Notes: generated by a model from the letters alone, not told the origin. A stretch of 64,000 bases of DNA from Pantoea sp050157905 (GCF_050157905.1 NZ_JBKIWZ010000001.1:2790001-2854000), one strand, 5' to 3'; shown: positions 36,189 through 46,567, numbered from the stretch's first letter. Program-made: numbers and translations.

Positions 36189-37232
36189 TTATTCTTCGCT
36201 GAACAAATCGCCGCCATGCATGTCGATCATTTCCAGTGCCTTGCCGCCACCGCGTGCCACACAGGTCAGCGGATCTTCAGCGACGACGACCGGAATACCT
36301 GTCTCTTCCATCAGCAGACGGTCCAGGTTACGCAGCAACGCGCCACCACCAGTCAGCACCATGCCGCGTTCTGAGATATCAGACGCCAGCTCAGGCGGAC
36401 ACTGTTCAAGGGCAACCATTACCGCGCTCACAATGCCGGTTAACGGCTCCTGCAGTGCTTCCAGAATTTCGTTGGAGTTCAGCGTGAAACCACGCGGCAC
36501 ACCTTCTGCCAGGTTACGACCACGCACTTCGATTTCACGCACTTCGTCGCCCGGATAGGCTGAACCGATCTCATGCTTAATGCGCTCTGCGGTCGCTTCA
36601 CCAATCAGTGAACCGTAGTTACGACGCACATAATTGATAATAGCTTCATCAAAGCGGTCGCCGCCAATACGGACGGAGGAGGAGTAAACCACGCCGTTCA
36701 GAGAAATCACGGCGACTTCAGTGGTACCGCCACCAATATCAACTACCATTGAACCGGTCGCTTCAGAGACGGGCAGTCCTGCACCGATCGCGGCAGCCAT
36801 CGGCTCTTCAATCAGAAAGACTTCGCGTGCGCCTGCGCCCTGTGCGGATTCACGAATAGCGCGGCGTTCAACCTGCGTTGCACCCACGGGTACACAGACC
36901 AGCACGCGAGGGCTGGGACGCATAAAGCTGTTGCTGTGAACCTGTTTGATGAAGTGCTGCAGCATCTTTTCGGTCACGAAGAAGTCAGCGATAACGCCAT
37001 CTTTCATCGGACGGATAGCGGCAATATTACCGGGCGTACGGCCAAGCATCTGTTTGGCGTCATGACCTACGGCCGCGACACTTTTCGGTGAACCGGCACG
37101 GTCCTGTCGGATAGCGACAACGGAAGGCTCGTTCAGCACGATGCCCTGTCCTTTTACATAAATCAGGGTATTCGCAGTACCCAGGTCAATGGACAGGTCG
37201 TTGGAAAACATGCCACGAAATTTTTTAAACAT
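36189..37232 (-). CDS. mreB: MreB, actin-like rod-shape protein
   Basis: MreB polymerises on the inner face of the membrane and directs lateral wall growth. The 347-residue protein (E. coli 347) has the amphipathic N-terminus (MFKKFRGMF), the phosphate-1 motif DLGTANTLIYV, phosphate-2 VVDIGGGTTEVAVI and the adenosine motif VLTGGGALLRNLD. It is the first gene of mreBCD and is preceded by an approximately 300-bp leader. Confidence 0.98.
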   Translation of the reverse strand: MFKKFRGMFSNDLSIDLGTANTLIYVKGQGIVLNEPSVVAIRQDRAGSPKSVAAVGHDAKQMLGRTPGNIAAIRPMKDGVIADFFVTEKMLQHFIKQVHSNSFMRPSPRVLVCVPVGATQVERRAIRESAQGAGAREVFLIEEPMAAAIGAGLPVSEATGSMVVDIGGGTTEVAVISLNGVVYSSSVRIGGDRFDEAIINYVRRNYGSLIGEATAERIKHEIGSAYPGDEVREIEVRGRNLAEGVPRGFTLNSNEILEALQEPLTGIVSAVMVALEQCPPELASDISERGMVLTGGGALLRNLDRLLMEETGIPVVVAEDPLTCVARGGGKALEMIDMHGGDLFSEE

Positions 37233-37541
37233 ACTAAGGGATAATCCTGCAAGCTGGGGGCGGAAAATAAAATCCGCTTACTTTACCAACCACACGAAGC
37301 AGCCACAAGGCGCAAAAACGTTCTGCTTCGGTGAAAAAAGACGCCTGATTGCGTTTAAGTCATCTGAACTCATGATTCATCATGGCAGAATGGCGACCAG
37401 AGGCCATCAGCACTGCCTTTCCCGATTACTGCCCGCTTTCTTCCCGACATAAAATCTAACATTTACGGCAGAACGGGCCGCAGTTCAGACGCGGCTAAAC
37501 ATAAAAAAACCGCATATTGCCCTCGGTATGAAGGCAATAGA
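37233..37541. other. csrD-mreB intergenic region
   Basis: This 309-bp region has no supported gene. It contains the mreB promoter region and, at its left end, the csrD terminator. I did not find promoter hexamers I would defend. Confidence 0.5.
37503..37538 (-). terminator. Terminator after csrD
   Basis: On the minus strand ATTGCC and GGCAAT pair around a 10-base loop, followed by ATGCGG and seven T. The stem is short, but the T tract and position right after the stop support it. Confidence 0.6.
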
Positions 37542-39491
37542 TTAAATACGGTAACGTTGTGAATACTTTTTCACGTTACTGTTAACCGGAAGCGAAGGGG
37601 CAAAAAAGTCGCCCTGTCCGCCTGCCACACCCAGCGACAGCAGCGTCTGCCACTCTGCTTTGGTCCGGACGCCAGCCGCAAATACCTGAACATCCGTGCT
37701 CTTACAGACCTCCAGCAGACTCTGTACAAACAGCTGATTTTCAGTCCGCCGCTCAATGTTGCGCACCAGTCCGGCATCAAGCTTGATCACTTCCAGTGGC
37801 AGCTGCCGTATATAGGCACTGCTGACCACGGTTAAACCGGCCTGATTAACAGCAATCCGGCAGCCAAAGGCCTTTAGCGCACGGAATACCGGCGCTAACC
37901 GGTTGATGTGTTGACAAACATCTGCCTCGGCAAGTTCAAATAAAAATCGCTTTCTTTGCGATTTCGGGCACTGCAACAGCATGTTCTGTAGCCAGAGCAC
38001 AAAGGTACGCTGCAGAAGCGAGTTGATTGTCACCGGAATCACCAGCGTCTCTTCAGGCCAGAGTTCAGAGAGCGCCGCGATGCGGGTCATCAGCTGACGA
38101 TCCCAGCTTTCTGCCATGCCGAGCTGCTGAACCAGTGGCATATACTCTGCGGCCAGGACTTCTTTATCTCCGTCGAAAATGCGGGTCAGCATGACCCGAT
38201 GCTGCACCTTTCCTTCGGTGTTTACAGCAGGTTTATGATACAGCCGCGGACCGCCACGGCTTAGCGTGTTCTCCAGCAGCGTTCGCCAGCGCACACTCCC
38301 CCGCCCCGCATCCTGAGGATTACCGGCGCCGTTAGTCCAGTTGTTACCGCCCAGCAGGGCTGCGCGCCGGGTGGCCATTTCAACGTTTTCCATCACCTGC
38401 GGCACGGTCTGACCGCTACACCAGGCGCTGATGCCGATATGAATCAGATCATCCCGATTCAGCAGTCGCATCGGAGGCAGAGAATCCACCGCATTGATCA
38501 GCTGATCGGCAATCGCGTTAGCCTCTTTGAGGCTGCGATGCGGCAGCAACACGACAAAATCGCTGCGGAAGTAACGCGCAAGCAGCGCACCGGAATAGCG
38601 CAGCACAAAGGTAGAGAGCATATTGACGAAGTTAAAGAGGTATTCCTCTGGCAGACCGGGCTCCAGGACGTCTCTCAGCGTGTCCAGATCGGGCAGACGG
38701 ATCATCATCACCACGCCGTGGGTACCGACATTTTCCTGATCCTCCAGCAGCGTCGCCAGTTGGTTATCAAAGAAGAGCCGGTTATTCAGGCCGGTGCGGC
38801 CATCCTGAGCGGCAAAGGTGCGGATCAGCGTGTCGATACGCAGGCGCTGTTCGCCCGCCTCCTGCAAATCGGCCAGCAGCACATCCAGTGCGCGGCTGGC
38901 CTGGGGTGGCCACTCATCTATTGCGCGCTTCGGCACCACGCCCCTCTCACCGCTGATAATCGCCTCAGCCCGCACCTCAAGATGCTCCATGCCGCGCCAC
39001 TGGCGTGCAAGCCAGCGATGCATCATCAGCAGCATCAGACTCATTATCAGCATGATGACAAACAGCAGGGTCAGCGTGGAGGTGCCGGTGATCGAGCCCA
39101 GCCAGGTTCTGGCAGGGTCGAGCGTGACGACCCGCAGGGTTAACCCGGTCTGATGTATCAGCGGCACATCGACCTGGATAAACCGGTTTGGCTCATCCTC
39201 CAGCATCGGGTTTTCATGTCGGGAAAGGGTAAGAAACGTCTGCCTGCCGTTGTGAAGCAGGATCTGCTCGGCATTCATGACTGGCATCATGCGCACCAGC
39301 CAGCGCTGCATTTCTGACGGCGTCTGGGTGAACATCGCCTGATCCACCTCCGTAGCCAGCGCCTGCGCCCGATGTTCAACCCGTTCATGACTGAACCAGA
39401 AAACACTGAATGCGCAGCCCGCCAGCATCAGTGACATGGCCAGCAGACTTAAAAACGTGATAATCGCCGATAATTTTGTGGTTAGTCGCAT
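37542..39491 (-). CDS. csrD: CsrD, regulator of CsrB/C sRNA decay
   Basis: CsrD makes the CsrB and CsrC RNAs sensitive to RNase E and so raises free CsrA. The 649-residue protein (E. coli 646) has two N-terminal membrane segments (about 8-30 and 134-156), a HAMP-like linker, then GGDEF and EAL domains. Both domains are degenerate: the GGDEF site reads RSDFV and the EAL triplet reads EYM, matching the known inactive state of CsrD. It is monocistronic, with its own terminator, and divergent from msrP. Confidence 0.95.
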   Translation of the reverse strand: MRLTTKLSAIITFLSLLAMSLMLAGCAFSVFWFSHERVEHRAQALATEVDQAMFTQTPSEMQRWLVRMMPVMNAEQILLHNGRQTFLTLSRHENPMLEDEPNRFIQVDVPLIHQTGLTLRVVTLDPARTWLGSITGTSTLTLLFVIMLIMSLMLLMMHRWLARQWRGMEHLEVRAEAIISGERGVVPKRAIDEWPPQASRALDVLLADLQEAGEQRLRIDTLIRTFAAQDGRTGLNNRLFFDNQLATLLEDQENVGTHGVVMMIRLPDLDTLRDVLEPGLPEEYLFNFVNMLSTFVLRYSGALLARYFRSDFVVLLPHRSLKEANAIADQLINAVDSLPPMRLLNRDDLIHIGISAWCSGQTVPQVMENVEMATRRAALLGGNNWTNGAGNPQDAGRGSVRWRTLLENTLSRGGPRLYHKPAVNTEGKVQHRVMLTRIFDGDKEVLAAEYMPLVQQLGMAESWDRQLMTRIAALSELWPEETLVIPVTINSLLQRTFVLWLQNMLLQCPKSQRKRFLFELAEADVCQHINRLAPVFRALKAFGCRIAVNQAGLTVVSSAYIRQLPLEVIKLDAGLVRNIERRTENQLFVQSLLEVCKSTDVQVFAAGVRTKAEWQTLLSLGVAGGQGDFFAPSLPVNSNVKKYSQRYRI

Positions 39492-39776
39492 CCCTGTGCC
39501 TGTCTTACTGGGGTGATAACCGGATCACCCAACCTTGTACCGTCAGCCTGACGAAAACGCGAGCAAAAATAGCATAATTTGCCGCTGTCGACAGCGCCGG
39601 GTCGCATGAAGCCGAAGTATATCGTCGGGATAGCGCAGCTGACGCTGGCCGGGATACTTTTCAGTGCATTCTCATCGTTAACCACAGCCAGGAAATTTCA
39701 CATTTTTGCGGCGAAAATGGCTGATATCAGTAATAGTCATCATGCTGGTTGATGACATCCTGTCTGGAGAAGACCC

Positions 39777-40781
<1,005 letters not shown>

Positions 40782-40784
40782 GTG

Positions 40785-41386
40785 GTGCGCCTGTCGATAA
40801 AACAGATCGTGTGGCTGAAGGTGATTCTGCATCTGGCGGCGTTTCTGCCGCTGGTTTATCTGGTTTTTGCTGCGATGCAGGGGGGCTCAGCGCGGATCCG
40901 GCAAAAGATATTCAGCACTTTACCGGCCGCATGGCGCTGAAGCTGCTACTGGGGACACTGCTGGTTTCGCCGCTGGCCCGTTACGGCAAGCAGCCGCTGT
41001 TAATCCGCACCCGTCGTCTGCTGGGCGTCTGGACATTTGTCTGGGCCTCTCTCCACCTGCTGAGTTACTACCTGCTGGAACTGGGCGTGGATAACCTGCG
41101 TCTGCTGGGCAGCGAGCTGATCTCACGTCCTTATCTGACGCTGGGCATTATCAGCTGGCTGATATTACTGGCCCTGGCGATAACCTCGTTTCAGCGTGCG
41201 CAGCGCAAACTCGGCAAACGCTGGCAGACCCTGCACAATCTGGTCTATCTGGTCGCTATTCTGGTGCCAATCCACTACATCTGGTCGGTGAAAATCCTCT
41301 CTCCCCAGCCACTTATCTATGCGCTGCTGGCCGCGATCCTGTTAGCTTGGCGTTACAAAAAAGTGCTCAGATGGTGGTCCCGCTAG
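40785..41386 (+). pseudogene. msrQ: MsrQ, haem-binding membrane subunit of MsrPQ, frameshifted as assembled
   Basis: MsrQ is a b-type cytochrome that passes electrons to MsrP. From the GTG at 40785 the frame reads MRLSIKQIVWLKVILHLAAF, as in the family, up to a run of six G (40880-40885). The frame then leaves the family and soon stops. In the next frame LSADPAKDIQHFTGRMALKLLLG resumes and continues to 41386 through the remaining membrane helices with conserved His residues (LHLLSYYLLEL, NLVYLVAILVPIHYIW). One extra G gives a 200-residue protein. The same one-base defect occurs in nnr and aroE, so I think the gene is intact in the cell. Confidence 0.9.
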
Positions 41387-41477
41387 CGCATCGCCCGTTG
41401 TTTTCCGCTGCTGTTTTCTGATAAAAGATGTGGCCTCCCGGTCACATCCGATCATCTTCGCAGATAAGACCAGTATT

Positions 41478-41508
41478 TTGCTGCGAAATGACACGAAACG
41501 GATATAAT
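41478..41508 (+). promoter_or_regulatory. Candidate promoter for aroQ-accBC
   Basis: A perfect -10 TATAAT lies at 41503-41508. A possible -35, TTGCTG (41478-41483), is 19 bp upstream, so the spacing is not ideal. It is the only obvious sigma-70-like element in the msrQ-aroQ gap. Confidence 0.45.
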
Positions 41509-41559
41509 GCCCGGCTTTATTGCTCGTCGGGTCTTCTTTTTCATTCTGAAAGGTGACAA

Positions 41560-41598
41560 ATGAAGATTCGCAAGGTATTTTACGCGATGCCTCAATGA
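41560..41598 (+). CDS. Candidate 12-residue leader peptide before aroQ
   Basis: A short ORF (MKIRKVFYAMPQ) starts at ATG 41560, 6 bp after AAAGGTG (41548-41554), a good ribosome-binding site. Its TGA at 41596-41598 overlaps an ATG at 41595 that is in frame with aroQ (ATGA overlap). Such an arrangement could couple leader translation to aroQ. It has no run of Phe, Tyr or Trp codons typical of an attenuator, and no family is recognised, so coding status is unproven. Confidence 0.4.
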   Translation: MKIRKVFYAMPQ

Positions 41599-41618
41599 TT
41601 GCGGGAGATGGCAGCACG

Positions 41619-42071
41619 ATGGCGCATAAATTACATATTCTGCTTTTGAACGGACCCAACCTTAATCTGCTGGGAAGCCGTGAACCTGAGAAGTATGGTC
41701 ACACTACGCTGCGTCAGATCGTTGACGATTTGACCCGGCAGGCAGACCAGCTGAATGTGGAGTTGAGCCACCTGCAAAGTAATGCTGAATTTCAGCTGAT
41801 TGATCGCATTCATGAGGCCAAAGGCAAGGTGGATTACATCATCATTAATCCTGCCGCGTTTACCCATACCAGTGTCGCACTGCGTGATGCCTTGTTAGCG
41901 GTAGAAATACCCTTCATTGAGGTTCATCTCTCTAATGTGCATGCCCGCGAGCCCTTCCGTCATCACTCCTATCTTTCTGATGTGTCTGCTGGCGTGATAT
42001 GCGGGCTGGGCGCTGACGGCTACACCTGGGCTTTACAAACGGCAGTCAAACGCCTGTCTCAAACTAATTAA
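41619..42071 (+). CDS. aroQ: Type II 3-dehydroquinate dehydratase
   Basis: AroQ converts 3-dehydroquinate to 3-dehydroshikimate in the shikimate pathway. From the ATG at 41619 (MAHKLHILLLNGPNLNLLG) it is 150 residues, the usual type II size. Key motifs are REPEKYGHTTL (active-site Tyr and Arg), NPAAFTHTSVALRDAL and EVHLSNVHAREPFRHHSYLS. An alternative in-frame ATG at 41595 overlaps the stop of the short leader ORF. E. coli K-12 uses the unrelated AroD and lacks this gene. Here it heads the accBC transcript, 25 bp before accB. aroE, a later pathway step, is also in this window. Confidence 0.95.
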   Translation: MAHKLHILLLNGPNLNLLGSREPEKYGHTTLRQIVDDLTRQADQLNVELSHLQSNAEFQLIDRIHEAKGKVDYIIINPAAFTHTSVALRDALLAVEIPFIEVHLSNVHAREPFRHHSYLSDVSAGVICGLGADGYTWALQTAVKRLSQTN

Positions 42072-42096
42072 TCAAACTGAGTACGGAACCCCACTC

Positions 42097-42558
42097 ATGG
42101 ATATTCGTAAAATTAAAAAACTGATCGAACTGGTTGAAGAGTCTGGCATTTCTGAGCTGGAAATCTCTGAAGGTGAAGAGTCCGTTCGCATCAGCCGTGC
42201 ACCTGCAAATAGCGGTTACCCGATGATGCAGCAGGCTTACGCTGCGCCTGTTCAGCAGCCTGCGCTGGCGTCGGCGGTTGCGCCTGTTGCCGCGGTTGCC
42301 GAAGCGGCACCGGCTGAGATCAGCGGTCACATCGTGCGTTCACCGATGGTAGGTACCTTCTACCGCACGCCGAGCCCGGATGCGAAAGCCTTTGTGGAAG
42401 TCGGTCAGAAAGTGAATGCAGGCGATACCCTGTGCATCGTCGAAGCCATGAAAATGATGAACCAGATCGAAGCAGACAAATCAGGCGTGGTGAAAGCGAT
42501 CCTGGTTGAGAGCGGTCAGCCGGTCGAATTTGACGAGCCACTGGTTATCATCGAGTAA
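42097..42558 (+). CDS. accB: AccB, biotin carboxyl carrier protein
   Basis: AccB carries the biotin of acetyl-CoA carboxylase, the first step of fatty-acid synthesis. The 153-residue protein has an N-terminal domain (MDIRKIKKLIELVEESG), an Ala/Pro-rich linker (about 36-75) and a C-terminal biotinyl domain with the EAMKM motif, biotinylated Lys at residue 119. accC starts 11 bp downstream. Confidence 0.98.
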   Translation: MDIRKIKKLIELVEESGISELEISEGEESVRISRAPANSGYPMMQQAYAAPVQQPALASAVAPVAAVAEAAPAEISGHIVRSPMVGTFYRTPSPDAKAFVEVGQKVNAGDTLCIVEAMKMMNQIEADKSGVVKAILVESGQPVEFDEPLVIIE

Positions 42559-42569
42559 CGGGGCAGATC

Positions 42570-43919
42570 ATGCTGGATAAAATTGTTATTGCTAACCGCG
42601 GTGAGATTGCGCTGCGCATTCTGCGTGCCTGTAAAGAACTGGGCATCAAGACTGTTGCGGTACACTCAAGCGCGGATCGTGACCTGAAGCACGTGCTGCT
42701 GGCAGATGAAACCGTCTGCATCGGCCCGGCGCAGTCAGTTAAAAGTTATCTCAACATCCCGGCGCTGATCTCTGCTGCAGAGATCACGGGTGCGGTAGCG
42801 ATTCACCCGGGCTACGGCTTCCTGTCTGAGAATGCCGATTTTGCCGAGCAGGTTGAGCGTTCTGGCTTTATCTTCATCGGTCCGAAAGCCGACACGATTC
42901 GCCTGATGGGCGACAAAGTTTCTGCGATCAACGCGATGAAGAAAGCCGGTGTTCCGACCGTACCAGGCTCTGACGGTTCGCTGACGGATGATATGGAAAA
43001 GAACCGTGCCTTTGCTAAGCGCATCGGTTATCCGGTCATCATCAAGGCATCCGGCGGCGGCGGCGGTCGCGGTATGCGTGTCGTGCGCAGCGACAAAGAT
43101 CTGGAACAATCCATCAACATGACGAAAGCGGAAGCCAAAGCGGCTTTCAACAACGACATGGTGTATATGGAGAAGTATCTGGAGAATCCGCGTCATATCG
43201 AGATTCAGGTTCTGGCTGATGGCCAGGGCAATGCGATCTATCTGGGCGAGCGCGACTGCTCCATGCAGCGTCGTCACCAGAAAGTCGTTGAAGAAGCACC
43301 AGGCCCAGGCATCACGCCAGAGCTGCGCAGCTTCATCGGCAATCGCTGTGCAAAAGCCTGTATTGAGATCGGCTATCGTGGCGCAGGCACCTTCGAGTTC
43401 CTGTATGAAAACGGTGAGTTCTACTTCATTGAAATGAACACCCGTATTCAGGTGGAACACCCGGTGACAGAAATGATCACTGGTGTGGATTTGATCAAAG
43501 AGCAGCTGCGTATTGCTGCCGGTCAGCCCCTGTCGATCAAACAGGATGAAGTGGTAATTCGCGGACATGCGGTTGAGTGCCGTATCAACGCCGAAGACCC
43601 GGTGACCTTCCTGCCAAGCCCGGGTAAAATCACCCGCTTCCACGCGCCAGGCGGTTTTGGCGTGCGCTGGGAGTCGCATATTTACTCCGGTTATACCGTT
43701 CCTCCGTATTACGATTCTATGATCGGCAAGCTGATCACCTATGGCGAAACGCGTGACGTGGCCATCGCCCGCATGAAGAATGCGCTGGCGGAACTGATCA
43801 TCGACGGTATCAAGACCAACGTTGATCTGCAGATGAAAATCATGTCCGATGAGAATTTCCAGCACGGTGGAACCAATATCCACTATCTGGAGAAAAAACT
43901 CGGCTTGCACGAGAAGTAA
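42570..43919 (+). CDS. accC: AccC, biotin carboxylase
   Basis: AccC carboxylates the biotin of AccB using ATP and bicarbonate. The 449-residue protein (E. coli 449) has the N-terminal pre-ATP-grasp domain (MLDKIVIANRGEIALRILRA), the glycine-rich ATP loop IKASGGGGGRGMRVV, the catalytic EMNTRIQVEHPVTE segment and a C-terminal domain. Cotranscribed with accB. A 427-residue antisense ORF over this gene is a codon-bias shadow. Confidence 0.99.
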   Translation: MLDKIVIANRGEIALRILRACKELGIKTVAVHSSADRDLKHVLLADETVCIGPAQSVKSYLNIPALISAAEITGAVAIHPGYGFLSENADFAEQVERSGFIFIGPKADTIRLMGDKVSAINAMKKAGVPTVPGSDGSLTDDMEKNRAFAKRIGYPVIIKASGGGGGRGMRVVRSDKDLEQSINMTKAEAKAAFNNDMVYMEKYLENPRHIEIQVLADGQGNAIYLGERDCSMQRRHQKVVEEAPGPGITPELRSFIGNRCAKACIEIGYRGAGTFEFLYENGEFYFIEMNTRIQVEHPVTEMITGVDLIKEQLRIAAGQPLSIKQDEVVIRGHAVECRINAEDPVTFLPSPGKITRFHAPGGFGVRWESHIYSGYTVPPYYDSMIGKLITYGETRDVAIARMKNALAELIIDGIKTNVDLQMKIMSDENFQHGGTNIHYLEKKLGLHEK

Positions 43920-43940
43920 TCGCAACGCTGAGTCAGTCAG

Positions 43941-43964
43941 AGGCCGGTTAATCCGGCCTTTTTC
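43941..43964 (+). terminator. Terminator after accC
   Basis: AGGCCGG and CCGGCCT pair around a 5-base loop, followed by a T-rich tract (TTTTTCTTTT). Confidence 0.88.
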
Positions 43965-43991
43965 TTTTGCCGCTGGCGTTAAGGTTGAATC

Positions 43992-44234
43992 ATGGATGCT
44001 CGTTTTATCCAGGCACATAAAGAGGCGCGCTGGTCTCTCTATCTCACCCTGCTCTGGCTCGCTGCCTGGGGGCTTTCCGCCTGGCTGGGTGGCAGCGCAA
44101 GCGGTGTGACCGGACTGCCGCGCTGGTTTGAACTCTCCTGCCTGTTTGCTCCCCTGTTGTTCATTTTTCTATGCTGGCTGATGGTGCGGGTGATTTTCCG
44201 CGATATGCCGCTGGAGGATAAAAATGAACGGTGA
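43992..44234 (+). CDS. yhdT: YhdT, DUF997 membrane protein
   Basis: This 80-residue protein (E. coli YhdT 80) has two membrane segments (about 15-35 and 47-70) and the family start MDARFIQAHKEARWSLYLTL. Function is not established; it is consistently found just before panF and overlaps its start by 11 bp, which suggests coupling with pantothenate uptake. Confidence 0.92.
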   Translation: MDARFIQAHKEARWSLYLTLLWLAAWGLSAWLGGSASGVTGLPRWFELSCLFAPLLFIFLCWLMVRVIFRDMPLEDKNER

Positions 44235-45669
44235 AATTATCCTGCCGTTACTGATCTATCTGGTGCTGATCGCCGCGCTGTCGATCTTTGCCGTCCGCAA
44301 AAGGCGTCAGGGCAGCTTTCTGACAGAATATTTTCTTGGCAGCCGCTCGATGGGCGGATTTGTGCTGGCGATGACCCTCACCACCACCTACATCAGCGCC
44401 AGCTCGTTTATCGGCGGACCGGGTGCAGCCTACAAATATGGGCTGGGATGGGTTCTGCTGGCGATGGTTCAGGTGCCCGCCGTCTGGCTTTCACTGGGGG
44501 TACTGGGCAAAAAATTTGCCATCCTGGCGCGCAAATACAATGCGGTCACGCTGAATGACATGCTCTATGCCCGTTATCAGAGCCCGCTGCTGATCTGGCT
44601 GGCGAGTCTGAGCCTGCTGGTTGCCTTTATCGGTGCCATGACGGTGCAGTTTATCGGCGGTGCCCGGCTGCTCGAAACCGCCGCAGGCATCCCGTATGAC
44701 AAGGGACTGCTGATTTTTGGCGGCACCATCGCGCTCTATACGGCGTTTGGCGGCTTCCGTGCCAGCGTTCTCAACGACGCGATGCAGGGCATCGTAATGC
44801 TGATTGGCACTTTCCTGCTGCTGTTTGCGGTGATCCATCAGGCTGGCGGCCTCAGCATGGCCGTTGAAAAACTGCATGCGATTGACCCTGCGCTGCTGTC
44901 GCCGCAGGGACCCGGCGAGATTATCACCCCGACTTTTCTGAGTTCGTTTATCGTTCTGGTCTGCTTTGGCGTCATTGGCCTGCCCCACACGGCGGTGCGC
45001 TGCATCTCCTATAAAGACAGCAAGGCCGTCCATCGGGCCATTATTCTGGGTACCATTGTGGTGGTAATCCTGATGCTGGGTATGCATCTGGCCGGAGCCC
45101 TGGGCCGCGCGGTGCTGCCGAATCTGACCGTGCCGGACAGTGTCATACCGACCCTGATGATTACCGTCCTGCCCCCGCTGGCAGCCGGTCTGTTTCTGGC
45201 TGCACCAATGGCCGCCATTATGTCGACCATCAATGCCCAGCTGTTGCAGGCGTCGGCTACGCTGATCAAAGATCTCTATCTGCGTGTCGCCCCGCAACAT
45301 CTGGAGAATGAGCCGCGGCTGCGACGCCTGTCTGGCACCATTACCTTTGCACTGGGCCTTCTGCTGTTGATTGCAGCATGGAACCCGCCCGATATGATTA
45401 TCTGGCTCAACCTGCTGGCATTTGGCGGCCTTGAGGCGGTGTTCCTCTGGCCACTGGTTCTGGGCCTCTACTGGGAACGCGCTAATGCCGCGGGTGCCAT
45501 TACCGGCATGGTGGCAGGCGGAGGGTGCTACGCCTTTCTGGCGAGCCTCAACCTGCAGATTCTGGGGTTTCACCCCATCGTGCCCTCACTGATTCTGAGC
45601 CTGCTGGCCTTTTTAGTGGGCAACCTGTTTGGACGCGCGCCGCATAGGGTCGACGCGCCGCAACATTGA
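44224..45669 (+). CDS. panF: PanF, sodium/pantothenate symporter
   Basis: PanF imports pantothenate, the precursor of coenzyme A, with sodium. The 481-residue protein (E. coli 483) is a sodium:solute symporter with about 12-13 membrane segments; the family signature region TTTYISASSFIGGPGAAYKYG is near residues 53-73. It overlaps yhdT and is followed by prmA 16 bp later. Confidence 0.96.
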   Translation: MNGEIILPLLIYLVLIAALSIFAVRKRRQGSFLTEYFLGSRSMGGFVLAMTLTTTYISASSFIGGPGAAYKYGLGWVLLAMVQVPAVWLSLGVLGKKFAILARKYNAVTLNDMLYARYQSPLLIWLASLSLLVAFIGAMTVQFIGGARLLETAAGIPYDKGLLIFGGTIALYTAFGGFRASVLNDAMQGIVMLIGTFLLLFAVIHQAGGLSMAVEKLHAIDPALLSPQGPGEIITPTFLSSFIVLVCFGVIGLPHTAVRCISYKDSKAVHRAIILGTIVVVILMLGMHLAGALGRAVLPNLTVPDSVIPTLMITVLPPLAAGLFLAAPMAAIMSTINAQLLQASATLIKDLYLRVAPQHLENEPRLRRLSGTITFALGLLLLIAAWNPPDMIIWLNLLAFGGLEAVFLWPLVLGLYWERANAAGAITGMVAGGGCYAFLASLNLQILGFHPIVPSLILSLLAFLVGNLFGRAPHRVDAPQH

Positions 45670-45685
45670 CGGAAAGAGAGACGTT

Positions 45686-46567
45686 ATGCCGTGGATTCAA
45701 ATCAAGATAAATAGCTCAGGTGAACATGCGGAAACGCTGAGCGACGCACTGATGGAGATCGGTGCCGTTTCCGTGACTTTTCAGGATACCAACGACACGC
45801 CGGTTTATGAGCCGCTGCCGGGTGAAACGCGCCTGTGGGGCGATACCGATGTTATCGGCCTGTTCGATGCAGAAACAGATATGGCTGTGGTAACCGCCGA
45901 ACTGGCTCAGCATCCGCTGCTGGGCGCAGGTTTTCGCCACCGGATCGAGCAGATCGAAGACAAAGACTGGGAGCGCGAGTGGATGGAAAACTTCCACCCG
46001 ATGCGTTTTGGTGAGCGCCTCTGGATTTGTCCAAGCTGGCGCGACGTGCCGGAACCTGACGCCGTCAACGTGATGCTGGATCCCGGCCTGGCGTTTGGCA
46101 CTGGCACCCATCCCACGACCTCGCTCTGCCTCACCTGGCTTGACGGGCTGGATCTGGCGGGCAAGACCGTGATCGATTTCGGCTGTGGTTCGGGGATCCT
46201 GGCGATCGCCGCCCTGAAGCTGGGTGCCGCTCAGGCGATCGGCATTGATATCGATCCTCAGGCGATTCAGGCCAGCCGGGATAATGCCGAGCGCAACGGC
46301 GTTGCCGACCGTCTGTCGCTCTACCTGCCCCACCAGCAGCCCGACAATCTGCAGGCAGATGTGGTTGTCGCCAACATTCTGGCTGGTCCGCTGCGTGAGC
46401 TGGCGCCATTGATTAGCGTGCTGCCGAAGTCTGGTGGTCATCTGGGACTGTCCGGGGTGTTAGAGAGTCAGGCAGAGGGCGTCTGCGAAGCTTACGCCAG
46501 CGAATTTGCGCTTGACCCGGTGGCGGTTAAAGAGGAGTGGTGTCGGATTACCGGAATTAAATCCTGA
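45686..46567 (+). CDS. prmA: PrmA, ribosomal protein L11 methyltransferase
   Basis: PrmA trimethylates several amino groups of ribosomal protein L11. I chose the ATG at 45686 (MPWIQIKINSSGEHAETLS), giving 293 residues, the length of E. coli PrmA; the frame is open upstream into panF. The SAM-binding motif VIDFGCGSGILAIAALKLGA and the catalytic NILAGPLRELAP region are visible. Confidence 0.97.
   Translation: MPWIQIKINSSGEHAETLSDALMEIGAVSVTFQDTNDTPVYEPLPGETRLWGDTDVIGLFDAETDMAVVTAELAQHPLLGAGFRHRIEQIEDKDWEREWMENFHPMRFGERLWICPSWRDVPEPDAVNVMLDPGLAFGTGTHPTTSLCLTWLDGLDLAGKTVIDFGCGSGILAIAALKLGAAQAIGIDIDPQAIQASRDNAERNGVADRLSLYLPHQQPDNLQADVVVANILAGPLRELAPLISVLPKSGGHLGLSGVLESQAEGVCEAYASEFALDPVAVKEEWCRITGIKS

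Noticed and set aside
37189..37452. 87-codon plus-strand ORF upstream of mreB
   Set aside because: Begins inside mreB on the opposite strand and covers the mreB leader; no supporting signal.
39482..39685. 67-codon minus-strand ORF between csrD and msrP
   Set aside because: No ribosome-binding site or family match and overlaps the csrD start; most likely chance.
42735..44018. 427-residue minus-strand ORF opposite accC
   Set aside because: It lies fully antisense to accC. The codon bias of accC keeps the opposite frame open; the product is His-rich with no recognisable domain.
44491..45573. 360-residue minus-strand ORF opposite panF
   Set aside because: Antisense shadow of panF; Gln/Arg/His-rich low-complexity product with no start signal.
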